From assembly GCF_006265165.1 (NCBI RefSeq), contig NZ_VDCH01000022.1:1-41421 (forward strand): DNA of 41,421 bases, given 5' to 3'. Positions 18,535-27,181 of the stretch are shown here, piece after piece; positions within the stretch are counted from its first letter, which is position 1; every line of letters begins with the position of its first letter. The notes beneath the pieces are model-generated. The model ran no database searches and had not been told where the DNA came from. It saw only the letters and a list, made by a program, of their open reading frames with translations. This stretch comes from Chlorobaculum thiosulfatiphilum (GTDB taxonomy: Bacteria > Bacteroidota > Chlorobiia > Chlorobiales > Chlorobiaceae). Made by a program: the position numbers and the translations under genes.

Positions 18535-18604
18535 ATCTGGTTGTCATGGGACGGTTGGGACAATTGGGACTTGTGGGTCGGGAAGACCGAAAGACGATGA
18601 ACCA

Positions 18605-18630
18605 ATTCATAATTCAGCATTCATAATTCA
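18605..18630. repeat. 12-bp tandem repeat before rfbB
   Basis: ATTCATAATTCA occurs twice (18605-18616 and 18619-18630) with a 14-nt period, immediately upstream of rfbB. Just before it, GGGAC-containing units recur around 18546-18570. This gap looks like degraded simple-sequence material rather than coding DNA. Confidence 0.5.
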
Positions 18631-18641
18631 TCATTCTCTTC

Positions 18642-19691
18642 ATGCACATTCTCATCACCGGCGGGGCGGGGTTTATCGGCTCTCATGTCGTCAGGCATTT
18701 TCTGGAGCGCTATCCCGGCTACACGATCACCAATCTCGACAAGCTCACCTATGCCGGTAATCTGGCTAATCTGTGCGATATCGAGTCGAATCCGAGCTAC
18801 CGGTTCGTGAAGGGCGACATTGCCGATGGCGCGTTTCTGCTCGACCTGTTCAAAGAGCACAAGTTCGATGCGGTCATTCATCTTGCCGCGGAGTCGCACG
18901 TTGACCGCTCCATCGAAAGTCCGGTGGAATTCGTCATTACCAACGTGCTCGGCACGGTGAACCTGCTCAATGCCGCGCGGGCCACGTGGGACGGCAAGTT
19001 CGAGGGCAAGCGCTTTTACCACGTCTCCACCGACGAGGTCTATGGCTCGCTTGGTAGCGAGGGGATGTTTAGCGAGTCAACGCCCTACGATCCGCATAGT
19101 CCTTACTCGGCCTCGAAAGCCTCGTCCGATCACTTTGTCCGCGCCTTCCACGACACCTATGGCTTGCCGGTGGTTATCAGCAACTGCTCGAACAACTACG
19201 GCTCGCATCAGTTTCCCGAAAAGCTGATTCCGCTCTTCATCAACAACATTCGCCTTCAGAAGCCTCTGCCGGTTTATGGCAAGGGGCTGAACGTTCGGGA
19301 CTGGCTCTGGGTGGTCGATCACGCGCGCGCTATCGACGAGATTTTCCATCGCGGCGCTGTCGGCCAGACCTACAACATCGGCGGCCACAACGAGTGGACC
19401 AACATCGATCTCATCCGCGCGCTCTGCCGCATCATGGATCGCAAGCTTGGTCTCGAGGCGGGAGCGTCCGAAAAGCTCATCACTTACGTCACTGACCGGG
19501 CGGGCCACGACCTGCGCTACGCCATCAACGCCTCGAAGCTGCAACGCGAACTCGGCTGGGTGCCATCGGTGACCTTCGAGGAGGGGCTGGAAAAAACCGT
19601 CGATTGGTATCTTGGCAATCAAGCCTGGCTCGATGAGGTCACCTCGGGAGCCTATCAGCATTATTACGAAAAGATGTATGCGGGACGGTGA
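18642..19691 (+). CDS. rfbB: dTDP-glucose 4,6-dehydratase
   Basis: Second step of dTDP-L-rhamnose synthesis: NAD+-dependent dehydration of dTDP-glucose. The 349-residue extended SDR protein has GGAGFIGSHV at the N-terminus, HLAAESHVDRS, the catalytic STDEVYGS (Thr-Asp-Glu), and PYSASKASSDH (Tyr-x3-Lys). NNYGSHQFPEKLIP is a strong family signature. It completes the four-gene rhamnose set, although in the order A-C-D-B. manC follows after 60 nt, preceded by a symmetrical AT-rich element. Confidence 0.97.
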   Translation: MHILITGGAGFIGSHVVRHFLERYPGYTITNLDKLTYAGNLANLCDIESNPSYRFVKGDIADGAFLLDLFKEHKFDAVIHLAAESHVDRSIESPVEFVITNVLGTVNLLNAARATWDGKFEGKRFYHVSTDEVYGSLGSEGMFSESTPYDPHSPYSASKASSDHFVRAFHDTYGLPVVISNCSNNYGSHQFPEKLIPLFINNIRLQKPLPVYGKGLNVRDWLWVVDHARAIDEIFHRGAVGQTYNIGGHNEWTNIDLIRALCRIMDRKLGLEAGASEKLITYVTDRAGHDLRYAINASKLQRELGWVPSVTFEEGLEKTVDWYLGNQAWLDEVTSGAYQHYYEKMYAGR

Positions 19692-19698
19692 GAGCCAG

Positions 19699-19726
19699 TT
19701 ACATTGCATGTATATATTGCATGTAA
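19699..19726 (+). promoter_or_regulatory. Symmetrical AT-rich element before manC
   Basis: The 28-bp stretch begins TTACAT and ends ATGTAA, and contains two direct copies of TTGCATG (19704-19710 and 19717-19723) flanking a TATATA-like centre. It lies between the rfbB stop and the manC start. It could be an operator overlapping a -10 box, or part of an attenuated intercistronic site; no regulator is identified. Confidence 0.35.
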
Positions 19727-19751
19727 ATAACTTCTCGTACGTTTTGAGTCG

Positions 19752-21158
19752 ATGATCATACCTGTCATTCTGAGCGGAGGTTCGGGGGTTCGCCTCTGGC
19801 CATTGTCGAGAGCTATGTATCCCAAACAGCTTCTGCCTCTTTTCGGGCAGTACACGATGTTTCAGGATACGGTGCAACGCGTTTCGGCGGTGGCGGAAAC
19901 CGGCCCACTCATCTGCGTCTGCAACGACGAGCACCGGTTCCTCGTGGCCGAGCAGCTCCGGCAGATCGATGCGGAAGGGGCTATCATTCTCGAACCTTTC
20001 GGCCGTAATACCGCGCCAGCCGCCGCTATTGCGGCGCTGACCATTGCCGGGAGCCATCCCGGCGCTCTCATGCTGCTTCTGCCCGCCGATCATGTCATTC
20101 TCGACAGGCAAGCCTTTGCCGCCTCGATCGAGTCGGCCCGGAGCGCGGCTGAATCTGGCCGCCTGGTGACTTTCGGCATCGTGCCGTGTGCACCTGAAAC
20201 GAGGTATGGGTACATCAGGGCGGTTGCCAGTTCCAAGGGGGAGGCCCGTCCTGTCGCCGAATTCGTCGAGAAGCCTTCCCTCGAACGGGCGGAAAGCTAC
20301 GTGGCGTCGGGAGACTATTTCTGGAACAGCGGCATGTTTCTGTTCAAGCCCGAAGTCTATCTCGCCGAACTCGAAGCGAACTCGCCCGAGATGCTCGCCG
20401 CCTGTCGGAACGCCCTCGAAAAAGCCCGGCGCGATCTCGATTTTCTGCGGCTCGATCCCGAAACTTTCGCGGCTTGCCCTTCAGATTCGATCGACTACGC
20501 GGTCATGGAAAAAACCTCCAACGCCGTGGTTGTGCCCATGCAGGCAGGCTGGAACGATGTCGGCGCGTGGTCGGCGCTGTGGGGCGTACATGAGCGCGAT
20601 GCCGAGGGCAATGTCAAGCGGGGCGACGTGTTGACGCACGGAGTGCGGAACAGCTATATCCACTCCACGAGCCGACTGGTGGCGGCGGTCGGGCTGGACG
20701 ATCACGTGATCGTCGAAACCGCCGACGCGGTGCTCGTCGCCTCGAAGGATCGGGTGCAGGAGGTCAAGGCGATTGTCGAGCAGCTCCGGTTGCAAAAGCG
20801 CCAGGAGCCGATGATTCACCGGCGGGTCTATCGACCCTGGGGTTCGTACGAAACCGTCGATGAGGGCGAGCACTTCAAGGTCAAGCGCATTACGGTCAAG
20901 CCCGGCGCGGCGCTCTCGTTGCAGATGCACCGTCATCGCGCCGAGCACTGGATCGTGGTGACGGGCACCGCTGCGGTCACGCTTGATGAGCGGCAGGTGG
21001 AGCTTGCGGAGAACGAGTCGATCTACATTCCGGTCGAGGCGCGTCACCGGCTCGAAAATCGCGGCCAGGAGCCGCTTGAACTCATCGAGGTGCAGTCGGG
21101 CGAATACCTCGGCGAGGACGACATCGTCCGGTTCGAGGATCACTACGGGCGCTTGTGA
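19752..21158 (+). CDS. manC: Mannose-1-phosphate guanylyltransferase / mannose-6-phosphate isomerase
   Basis: Bifunctional type II phosphomannose isomerase/GDP-mannose pyrophosphorylase of 468 residues. The N-terminal nucleotidyltransferase domain has GGSGVRLWPLSR and the FVEKP motif (EFVEKPSLERAE). EPFGRNTAPA is a typical active-site loop. The C-terminal cupin carries MHRHRAEHWIVVTGTA, with the metal-binding histidines of the isomerase. It supplies GDP-mannose to surface glycans and follows the rhamnose genes on the same strand. A 15-bp dispersed repeat lies just after it. Confidence 0.95.
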   Translation: MIIPVILSGGSGVRLWPLSRAMYPKQLLPLFGQYTMFQDTVQRVSAVAETGPLICVCNDEHRFLVAEQLRQIDAEGAIILEPFGRNTAPAAAIAALTIAGSHPGALMLLLPADHVILDRQAFAASIESARSAAESGRLVTFGIVPCAPETRYGYIRAVASSKGEARPVAEFVEKPSLERAESYVASGDYFWNSGMFLFKPEVYLAELEANSPEMLAACRNALEKARRDLDFLRLDPETFAACPSDSIDYAVMEKTSNAVVVPMQAGWNDVGAWSALWGVHERDAEGNVKRGDVLTHGVRNSYIHSTSRLVAAVGLDDHVIVETADAVLVASKDRVQEVKAIVEQLRLQKRQEPMIHRRVYRPWGSYETVDEGEHFKVKRITVKPGAALSLQMHRHRAEHWIVVTGTAAVTLDERQVELAENESIYIPVEARHRLENRGQEPLELIEVQSGEYLGEDDIVRFEDHYGRL

Positions 21159-21188
21159 GCGCTGTGCAAGGTTTGGCGTTATAGAACT

Positions 21189-21203
21189 TATAAGTCCTAT
21201 AGG
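21189..21203. repeat. Dispersed 15-bp repeat copy 2 (TATAAGTCCTATAGG)
   Basis: Exact second copy of the 15-mer at 12344-12358, here 30 nt after the manC stop. Flanking bases differ, so the conserved unit is short. Confidence 0.6.
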
Positions 21204-21317
21204 CCCCAGACCCGGAAAGCCGCGGCCACCTTGTATGACACCGATTATTGTGATACATTGACCTGTTGCGGTTTTGCGGCATTACAGACGATTTTCAATC
21301 AAAAATTCCGGTAGCAT

Positions 21318-21536
21318 ATGGCTGAAGATATGAGAACTCCCAACCAGGGACAGCAGGTCGGTGACGTCGTGAAAGGTGATTTCGCGACCATTCTCGTCGG
21401 TCTGGGCACGATGCTCGACGGAGCGCTGACACCTCTGAGCAAGGTCGTGGCTTCGGCGCTCGATTCGATGACCGTCGTGGCCAAACAGATTCTCGACGGC
21501 ATCAGCAACTCGACCGGCGGCAATAAGCAGCAGTGA
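21318..21536 (+). CDS. Small amphipathic protein, unknown function
   Basis: A 72-residue protein with a polar N-terminus (MAEDMRTPNQGQQVGDVVKG), a long amphipathic/hydrophobic middle (GLGTMLDGALTPLSKVVASA, then LDSMTVVAKQILDGI) and a polar Gly/Asn/Gln tail. It is followed by a strong terminator, which supports a real monocistronic gene. I do not recognise the family. Its size and Ala/Val/Leu/Gly/Thr-rich amphipathic character resemble small chlorosome envelope proteins of the CsmB/CsmF type, but I cannot demonstrate homology. No clear ribosome binding site is visible before ATG 21318. Confidence 0.65.
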   Translation: MAEDMRTPNQGQQVGDVVKGDFATILVGLGTMLDGALTPLSKVVASALDSMTVVAKQILDGISNSTGGNKQQ

Positions 21537-21575
21537 CCATCAGTCGCCGGGATTTTCCAGCGCACAGTATCTGAA

Positions 21576-21615
21576 GGCAGCCCGATTCAGCACGATCGGG
21601 CTGCCTTTCTCTTTT
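21576..21615 (+). terminator. Intrinsic terminator after the 72-residue protein
   Basis: An 11-bp perfect stem (GGCAGCCCGAT / ATCGGGCTGCC) with an 8-nt loop is followed by a T-rich tract (TTTCTCTTTT), 39 nt after the stop codon. Confidence 0.85.
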
Positions 21616-21706
21616 CCTGCCGATTCTCGTATATTCAGACTTTTCCGCGAAGAGGGGCCGCTTCCCGCTTCCGCTCATGATTTTCCAGCTTGACATTCTC
21701 TACGCC

Positions 21707-24700
21707 ATGCCCGACACCTATCCCGAGTACCCGTCCAGCCTTTCGTACAGCGCCATGGAGGCGCAAATCCGCGAGTTCTGGATCGAACGGAACATCTTCA
21801 GGAAGAGCCTCGAAAAGGATGCGCCCAAGGGCATCTACTCCTTCTACGAAGGCCCGCCGACGGTGAACGGCAAGCCCGGCGTGCATCACCTGTTCAGCCG
21901 CACCATCAAGGATGTGGTCTGTCGCTACCACGCCATGCAGGGCTTCGAGGTGCCGCGCAAGGCTGGCTGGGACACGCATGGCCTGCCGGTCGAGATTTCG
22001 GTCGAAAAGAAGCTTGGCCTGAAGAACAAGTCGCATGTCGAGGAGTATGGCGTGGGCGAGTTCAACCGCGAGGCGCGCTCGCTGGTCTATCACCACATCG
22101 ACGACAACCGCGAGGGGTGGGGCAAACTCACCGAGCGGATGGGCTACTGGGTCGATATGGACAGCCCCTACATCACCTGCGACAACAACTACATCGAGTC
22201 GGTCTGGTGGGCGCTGAAGACCATTTTCGACAAGGGCTTGATCTACAAGGATTACAAGATCGTGCCGCAGGATCCGAAGTCCGAGACCGTGCTCAGTTCG
22301 CACGAGCTGGCGCTTGGCTACAAGGAGGTGCAGGATCCGAGCGTCTATGTCCGCTTCCGCCTCAAGGATTCGGAGGAGAGCATGCTCGTCTGGACGACCA
22401 CGCCGTGGACGCTCATCTCGAACGTTGCGCTCGCCGTTGGCCGCGACATCGACTACGTGCGCGTCCGCAACCGCGAGAACGGCGAGGTGCTGATTCTGGC
22501 TGAATCGCGCCTGTCGGTGCTGGTCGAGAAGATCGGCGACGAGTCGGCGTGGGAGGTGATCAGCCGCTGCAAGGGGAGCGATCTCGAAGGGCGCGACTAC
22601 GAGCCGCTCTTCAACTACTTCTCGCCCGAACGCCGCGCCTGGTACGTGGCCTGCGGCGAGTTCGTCTCGACCGGCGACGGCACGGGCATCGTGCACATCG
22701 CCCCGGCCTTCGGCGCGGACGACTACGAGCTGTCCAAACAGTACCAGCTTCCGATGCTCCAGCCGGTGGCGCGCAACGGCTGCTTCACCGCCGAGGTTCC
22801 GGACTACGAGGGGATGTTCTTCAAGGATGCCGACAAGCCGATCATGCAGCGGCTCAAGGAGGAGGGCAAGCTCTACCGCCGCGAGACGATCCAGCACACC
22901 TATCCTTTCTCGTGGCGCTACGACGTGCCGGTGATCTACTACGCCCGCGAGTCGTGGTACATCCGCACCACCGAGATCGCGCCGCGCATGGTGGAGCTGA
23001 ACAAGACGATCAACTGGAATCCGCCGGAGATCGGCGCGGGGCGTTTCGGCAACTGGCTCGAAGAGAACAAGGACTGGGCGCTCTCCCGCGAGCGCTTCTG
23101 GGGAACGCCGCTGCCGGTGTGGGTCGCGGAAGACTTCGCCATCGGCGACGGCCCCGCCTCCGGCAAGCTCTTCGCTGTCGGCTCGGTCGCGGAGCTGCGC
23201 GAGGGCTTCATCGACATCGACGGCGAGGCGATGGTGCTCGGCGAAGCGCTCGACAAGGGGTTCGTCGAACTCGACCTGCACAAGCCCTTCGTGGATCGCA
23301 TTTACTTCATCCGCGACGGCAAGCGCTTCAACCGCACGCCGGAGCTGATCGACGTCTGGTTCGACAGCGGTTCGATGCCCTTCGCCCAGCTCCACTATCC
23401 CTTCGAGAACAAGGAGCTGTTCGAGAAGACCTTCCCGGCGGACTTCATCGCCGAGGGTGTCGATCAGACGCGCGGCTGGTTCTACACGCTTCACGCCATC
23501 GCCACGCTCATCTTCGACCGCCCGGCCTACCGGAACCTCGTCGTCAACGGCCACATCCTCGACAAGAAGGGGCAGAAGATGTCCAAATCGAAGGGCAACG
23601 TGGTCGATCCGTTCGAGTCGATGGAGCAGTACGGCGCGGACGCCATCCGCTGGTACCTCATGATCACCAGCCCGCCGTGGCGCCCGAAGCTCTTCAATGC
23701 CGCCGAGATCGAGGAGGAGCAGCGCAAGTTCTTCCGCGCCTTCATCAACAGCTACAACTTTTTCGTGCTCTACGCCAACGTCGATGGCTTCACGAATGCC
23801 GACGCGCCCATCCCGTTCACCCAGCGCTCGGAGCTTGACCGCTGGGTGCTCTCCAGCCTCAACACGCTGGTCGCCGAAGTGACGCGCCGCATGGAGGGCT
23901 ACGACCTCACCGGCGCGAGCCGCCTGATCGGCGACTTCACGGTGGACGACCTGTCGAACTGGTACATCCGCCGCTCGCGCAAGCGCTTCTGGAAGGGCGA
24001 GATGGGGCCGGACAAGCTCTCGGCCTACCAGACTCTCGCCGCGGTGCTTGAAACGCTCTCGAAGCTGATGGCTCCGTTCGCGCCCTTCATCGCCGAAAAA
24101 ATCTGGCTCGACCTGAAGAGCGTCGGCGGAAACGCGAAGGCCGAATCGGTGCACCTCGCCGACTGGCCGGTGACGGACGAAGCCTGCATCGACTCGGCGC
24201 TCGAAGAGCGCATGAAGAAGGCGCAGATCATCACCTCGCTGGTGCGCACCATGCGCGAAAAGGCCACCATCAAGGTGCGCCAGCCGCTCAGGCGCATCCT
24301 GCTCGCCGCCGCCGAACCCGGTTCCCGCGCCGCCTACGAGCTGGTCTCGGACATCATCCGCGAGGAGGTCAACGTCCAGAAGATCGAGTATGTCGAGGAC
24401 GAGGAGGGATCGGTCATCAGCAAAAAAGCCAAGCCCAACTTCAAAACCCTCGGCCCACGTTTCGGTAAGGAGATGAAGGTGCTGGCCGAAGAGATTCGGA
24501 TCATGAGTCACAAGCAGATCGCGCGGCTCGAAGAGGTCGGCGAAATCGAGATCGACCTTGGCGGACGACTTTTCAAAATCGAGCGGGCTGACGTCGATAT
24601 CGTGCACGAGGACATCGAAGGGTGGCTCGTGGCGGCGGACGAGGAGCACCGCATCATGGTGGCGCTCGACACCGAGATCACCGAGGAGCTGGAGATGCTG

Positions 24701-24958
24701 GGCCTGGCTCGCGAGCTGGTGAGCCGCATCCAGACCCTCCGCAAGGAGAGCGGCCTCGAAATCACCGACCGGATCGCGCTGACGGTCGCGGGTAGCGAAA
24801 AGCTGCTGGCGGCGGCCAGGAAGAGCGAGAGCTACATTATGGATGAAACGCTCGCCACGGCTATCACGATGCTGCCGCTCGACGCTTCGCAGCCGGCTGA
24901 GGCCGAGCAGGTGAACAATGAATTGTGCCGGTTGTCGCTTGAAAAATCGGGTTCATGA
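21707..24958 (+). CDS. ileS: Isoleucyl-tRNA synthetase
   Basis: Class Ia synthetase charging tRNA-Ile, with an editing domain. From ATG 21707 the product is 1083 residues, long compared with the 940-residue E. coli type but in the range of the larger (type 2, eukaryote-like) IleRS. The N-terminal [14 protein letters not shown] contains the HIGH-equivalent [14 protein letters not shown] marks the catalytic core, and KMSKS occupies residues 624-628. The C-terminal 300 residues contain the anticodon-binding domain and extension. An in-frame ATG at 21677 would add 10 residues; neither start has a good ribosome binding site. dksA-like follows after 65 nt. Confidence 0.96.
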   Translation: MPDTYPEYPSSLSYSAMEAQIREFWIERNIFRKSLEKDAPKGIYSFYEGPPTVNGKPGVHHLFSRTIKDVVCRYHAMQGFEVPRKAGWDTHGLPVEISVEKKLGLKNKSHVEEYGVGEFNREARSLVYHHIDDNREGWGKLTERMGYWVDMDSPYITCDNNYIESVWWALKTIFDKGLIYKDYKIVPQDPKSETVLSSHELALGYKEVQDPSVYVRFRLKDSEESMLVWTTTPWTLISNVALAVGRDIDYVRVRNRENGEVLILAESRLSVLVEKIGDESAWEVISRCKGSDLEGRDYEPLFNYFSPERRAWYVACGEFVSTGDGTGIVHIAPAFGADDYELSKQYQLPMLQPVARNGCFTAEVPDYEGMFFKDADKPIMQRLKEEGKLYRRETIQHTYPFSWRYDVPVIYYARESWYIRTTEIAPRMVELNKTINWNPPEIGAGRFGNWLEENKDWALSRERFWGTPLPVWVAEDFAIGDGPASGKLFAVGSVAELREGFIDIDGEAMVLGEALDKGFVELDLHKPFVDRIYFIRDGKRFNRTPELIDVWFDSGSMPFAQLHYPFENKELFEKTFPADFIAEGVDQTRGWFYTLHAIATLIFDRPAYRNLVVNGHILDKKGQKMSKSKGNVVDPFESMEQYGADAIRWYLMITSPPWRPKLFNAAEIEEEQRKFFRAFINSYNFFVLYANVDGFTNADAPIPFTQRSELDRWVLSSLNTLVAEVTRRMEGYDLTGASRLIGDFTVDDLSNWYIRRSRKRFWKGEMGPDKLSAYQTLAAVLETLSKLMAPFAPFIAEKIWLDLKSVGGNAKAESVHLADWPVTDEACIDSALEERMKKAQIITSLVRTMREKATIKVRQPLRRILLAAAEPGSRAAYELVSDIIREEVNVQKIEYVEDEEGSVISKKAKPNFKTLGPRFGKEMKVLAEEIRIMSHKQIARLEEVGEIEIDLGGRLFKIERADVDIVHEDIEGWLVAADEEHRIMVALDTEITEELEMLGLARELVSRIQTLRKESGLEITDRIALTVAGSEKLLAAARKSESYIMDETLATAITMLPLDASQPAEAEQVNNELCRLSLEKSGS

Positions 24959-25023
24959 TCGTATTATATCACTTCGTGTTTTTTTACGGTTTGCCGCTGG
25001 GTTACCGTTGGAACCTCTAAACC

Positions 25024-25467
25024 ATGACCATCATGTCGAAGAAAACCAGCCCTGTCAAGGAAACCCCGGTCGAGCCTGCGGAGGAGACGAGATTGACCAA
25101 GACCTACCTGAGCGACGACGAACTCGAACACTTCAGGCAAATTCTGCTGAAACGGCGTGATGAAGTTCTCCGTGACCTCGATATTCTGCGCTCATCCTTG
25201 TCCGAAGAGAGCGTCGAGGACTCGATCAACTCGAACTACTCGATGCACATGGCCGATCACGGCACCGAAACCATGGATCGCGAACAGCGCTTCATGTTCA
25301 TCGCCCGTGACGAAAAATACTTGCACTACATCGACCAGGCGCTCGACCGCATTCGCAACAAAACCTACGGCATCTGCACCAAATCGGGCAAGCCTATCCC
25401 CAAGAAGCGCCTCGAAGCCGTGCCGCACACCTCGGTGAGGATCGAGTTCAAGCAGACGAAGAAATAA
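25024..25467 (+). CDS. DksA/TraR family transcriptional regulator
   Basis: A 147-residue RNA-polymerase secondary-channel binding protein of the DksA/TraR family. A basic N-terminal segment is followed by two long helices (about 22-112) forming a coiled coil, with the tip in DHGTETMDRE. The C-terminal zinc-finger-like motif begins YGICTKSGKPIPKKRLEAV. Only the first of the four expected cysteines is present (C118). The others are replaced by S121, R139 and F142, so zinc binding is unlikely. This resembles what I know of DksA-like proteins in Bacteroidota. An alternative ATG lies at 25033. It follows ileS by 65 nt and ends at a hairpin terminator. Confidence 0.88.
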   Translation: MTIMSKKTSPVKETPVEPAEETRLTKTYLSDDELEHFRQILLKRRDEVLRDLDILRSSLSEESVEDSINSNYSMHMADHGTETMDREQRFMFIARDEKYLHYIDQALDRIRNKTYGICTKSGKPIPKKRLEAVPHTSVRIEFKQTKK

Positions 25468-25508
25468 AGCGGAAGACTCTCTTTCCGGGTCATTGACTAA
25501 GCGTAGAA

Positions 25509-25533
25509 GGGCTGCCTCAAAAGGCGGCCCTTT
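25509..25533 (+). terminator. Terminator after the dksA-like gene
   Basis: A 9-bp stem (GGGCTGCCT / AGGCGGCCC, one T-G wobble) with a 4-nt loop is followed by TTT, 41 nt past the stop codon. Confidence 0.65.
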
Positions 25534-25786
25534 CGCGTTGCTGGCTCGGCAGACGAAAGCGTTTATCTGATTGTTTTACTATCTGATTTCTTTTTCTCAT
25601 CTTGACGGTTATTTTGCGTTTTATATATTCAAAGGCTGAGCTTGTGTGGTCTGGTGAAGTGATTTTTCGCATACTGATTGTTTCGTAACGGGTTATGCGT
25701 TTTGTCGTGAGTTTTTTCTGCTTCGTTGAGTCCATGCCGCCAAGACGGAAATTCCCAAGGACATACAATATTTATCCGCTTTTTTT
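25534..25786. other. AT-rich leader region before ugd
   Basis: The whole gap between the dksA-like gene and ugd is 319 nt. After the terminator it is strongly AT-rich and contains a good promoter-like pair (25602-25629), leaving a predicted 5' untranslated leader of about 150 nt. I see no ORF with family similarity and no recognisable riboswitch fold. Confidence 0.45.
25602..25629 (+). promoter_or_regulatory. Probable ugd promoter
   Basis: TTGACG (25602-25607) and TATATT (25624-25629) are separated by 16 nt, close to sigma-70 consensus, and sit 157 nt before the ugd start. Confidence 0.5.
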
Positions 25787-26956
25787 ATGAAAATAGCCAT
25801 TGCCGGAACCGGTTACGTCGGTTTGTCTATCGCCTGCCTTTTAGCTCAGCATCATGAAGTTGTCGCGCTCGACATTGTTCCCGAGAAGGTCGAGCTTATC
25901 AACAACCGCAAGTCGCCGATTGTCGATGCCGAGATCGAGGATTTTCTGGCCCACAAATCCCTGAATCTCAGAGCGACGCTCGATAAAGAGGATGCTTATG
26001 CCGGTGCGGATTTTGTGGTGATAGCCACGCCGACCGACTATGATCCCGAGACCAACTACTTCAATACACGCACGGTCGAGTCGGTGATCCGCGATGTCAT
26101 GGCGATCAATCCGGACGCCGTGATGGTCATCAAGTCAACCATTCCCGTGGGCTATACGGCCAAGACCCGCCAGGAGATGGGGTGCGACAATCTGCTCTTT
26201 TCGCCGGAGTTCCTGCGCGAGGGCAAGGCGCTGCACGACAACCTCTATCCGTCGCGCATCATCGTCGGCGAGCGCTCCAGGCGCGCTGAGACCTTCGCCA
26301 ATCTTCTGCGCGAAGGGGCGATCAAACAGGATATTCCGGTATTGTTCACCGACAGCACGGAGGCCGAGGCGGTCAAGCTCTTTTCCAATACCTATCTCGC
26401 GATGAGGGTGGCCTACTTCAACGAGCTGGACACCTACGCCGCGACGCATGACCTCGATACGCGCCACATCATCGAAGGCGTGGGTCTCGATCCGCGAATC
26501 GGTTCGCACTACAACAATCCCTCGTTCGGCTATGGCGGTTACTGCCTGCCGAAAGACACCAAGCAGTTGCTTGCCAATTATCGAGAGGTGCCGCAGAACC
26601 TGATTCACGCCATCGTCGAGTCCAATACGACCCGCAAGGATTTCATCGCCGACAGCATCATCAAGCGGAGTCCGAAGGTGGTCGGCGTCTATCGCCTCAT
26701 CATGAAAGCCGGGTCGGACAATTTCCGGGCGTCGAGCATTCAGGGTATCATGAAGCGCATCAAGGCCAAGGGCATCGAGGTGATCATTTATGAACCGGTG
26801 ATGACCGAAGAGGTGTTTTACCACTCGCGGGTGCTCAACGATCTGGAGGCGTTCAAGCAGCAGTCGGACGTGATTATCGCCAACCGCAAGACGGCGGAAC
26901 TTGAGGACGTCGCCAGCAAGGTATTCACCCGCGATCTGTTCGGCCATGATGCCTGA
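25787..26956 (+). CDS. ugd: UDP-glucose 6-dehydrogenase
   Basis: NAD+-dependent four-electron oxidation of UDP-glucose to UDP-glucuronate, a precursor of acidic surface polysaccharide. The 389-residue protein has an N-terminal Rossmann motif GTGYVGLS (residues 7-14), the substrate segment KSTIPVGYT, the EFLREGKA loop, and [12 protein letters not shown] with catalytic Cys253. The length matches the shorter, E. coli-like Ugd type. It stands alone between a promoter-like pair and a terminator, away from the rfb/manC cluster 5 kb upstream. Confidence 0.95.
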   Translation: MKIAIAGTGYVGLSIACLLAQHHEVVALDIVPEKVELINNRKSPIVDAEIEDFLAHKSLNLRATLDKEDAYAGADFVVIATPTDYDPETNYFNTRTVESVIRDVMAINPDAVMVIKSTIPVGYTAKTRQEMGCDNLLFSPEFLREGKALHDNLYPSRIIVGERSRRAETFANLLREGAIKQDIPVLFTDSTEAEAVKLFSNTYLAMRVAYFNELDTYAATHDLDTRHIIEGVGLDPRIGSHYNNPSFGYGGYCLPKDTKQLLANYREVPQNLIHAIVESNTTRKDFIADSIIKRSPKVVGVYRLIMKAGSDNFRASSIQGIMKRIKAKGIEVIIYEPVMTEEVFYHSRVLNDLEAFKQQSDVIIANRKTAELEDVASKVFTRDLFGHDA

Positions 26957-27041
26957 TCGCCCTCTTCGGCAGTGGAGATGACCGTCGGGCTTTTGCGCGG
27001 CCGGGCGCGTGTCGGAGAACGATGAGGTGACTGACAAAAAA

Positions 27042-27080
27042 AGCAGCTCTGACTTACAGGCGATCAGGGCTGCTTTTTTT
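27042..27080 (+). terminator. Intrinsic terminator of ugd
   Basis: An 11-bp stem (AGCAGCTCTGA / TCAGGGCTGCT, one wobble) with an 11-nt loop is preceded by A-rich sequence and ends in T7. Confidence 0.8.
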
Positions 27081-27110
27081 CATTCACTGATGAGTCCCCG
27101 TTCAAGCCAA

Positions 27111-27149
27111 AAACAGAAAAGCCATCCCGAACACTTCCGGGATGGCTTT
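27111..27149 (-). terminator. Intrinsic terminator of purF
   Basis: A 9-bp perfect stem (GCCATCCCG / CGGGATGGC, 27121-27146) with A/T flanks. Read leftward from purF, the hairpin is followed by TTTTCTGTTTTT. It stands next to the ugd terminator in this convergent gap. Confidence 0.75.
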
Positions 27150-27181
27150 GACATGTATCTGCTGACGAGACCGGGAGCGCT

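Noticed and set aside
21635-24649. Long minus-strand frame (1004 codons) opposite ileS
   Set aside because: It is antisense to an unmistakable isoleucyl-tRNA synthetase and its composition (Val/Asp/Leu/Arg/His repeats) is that of a codon shadow.
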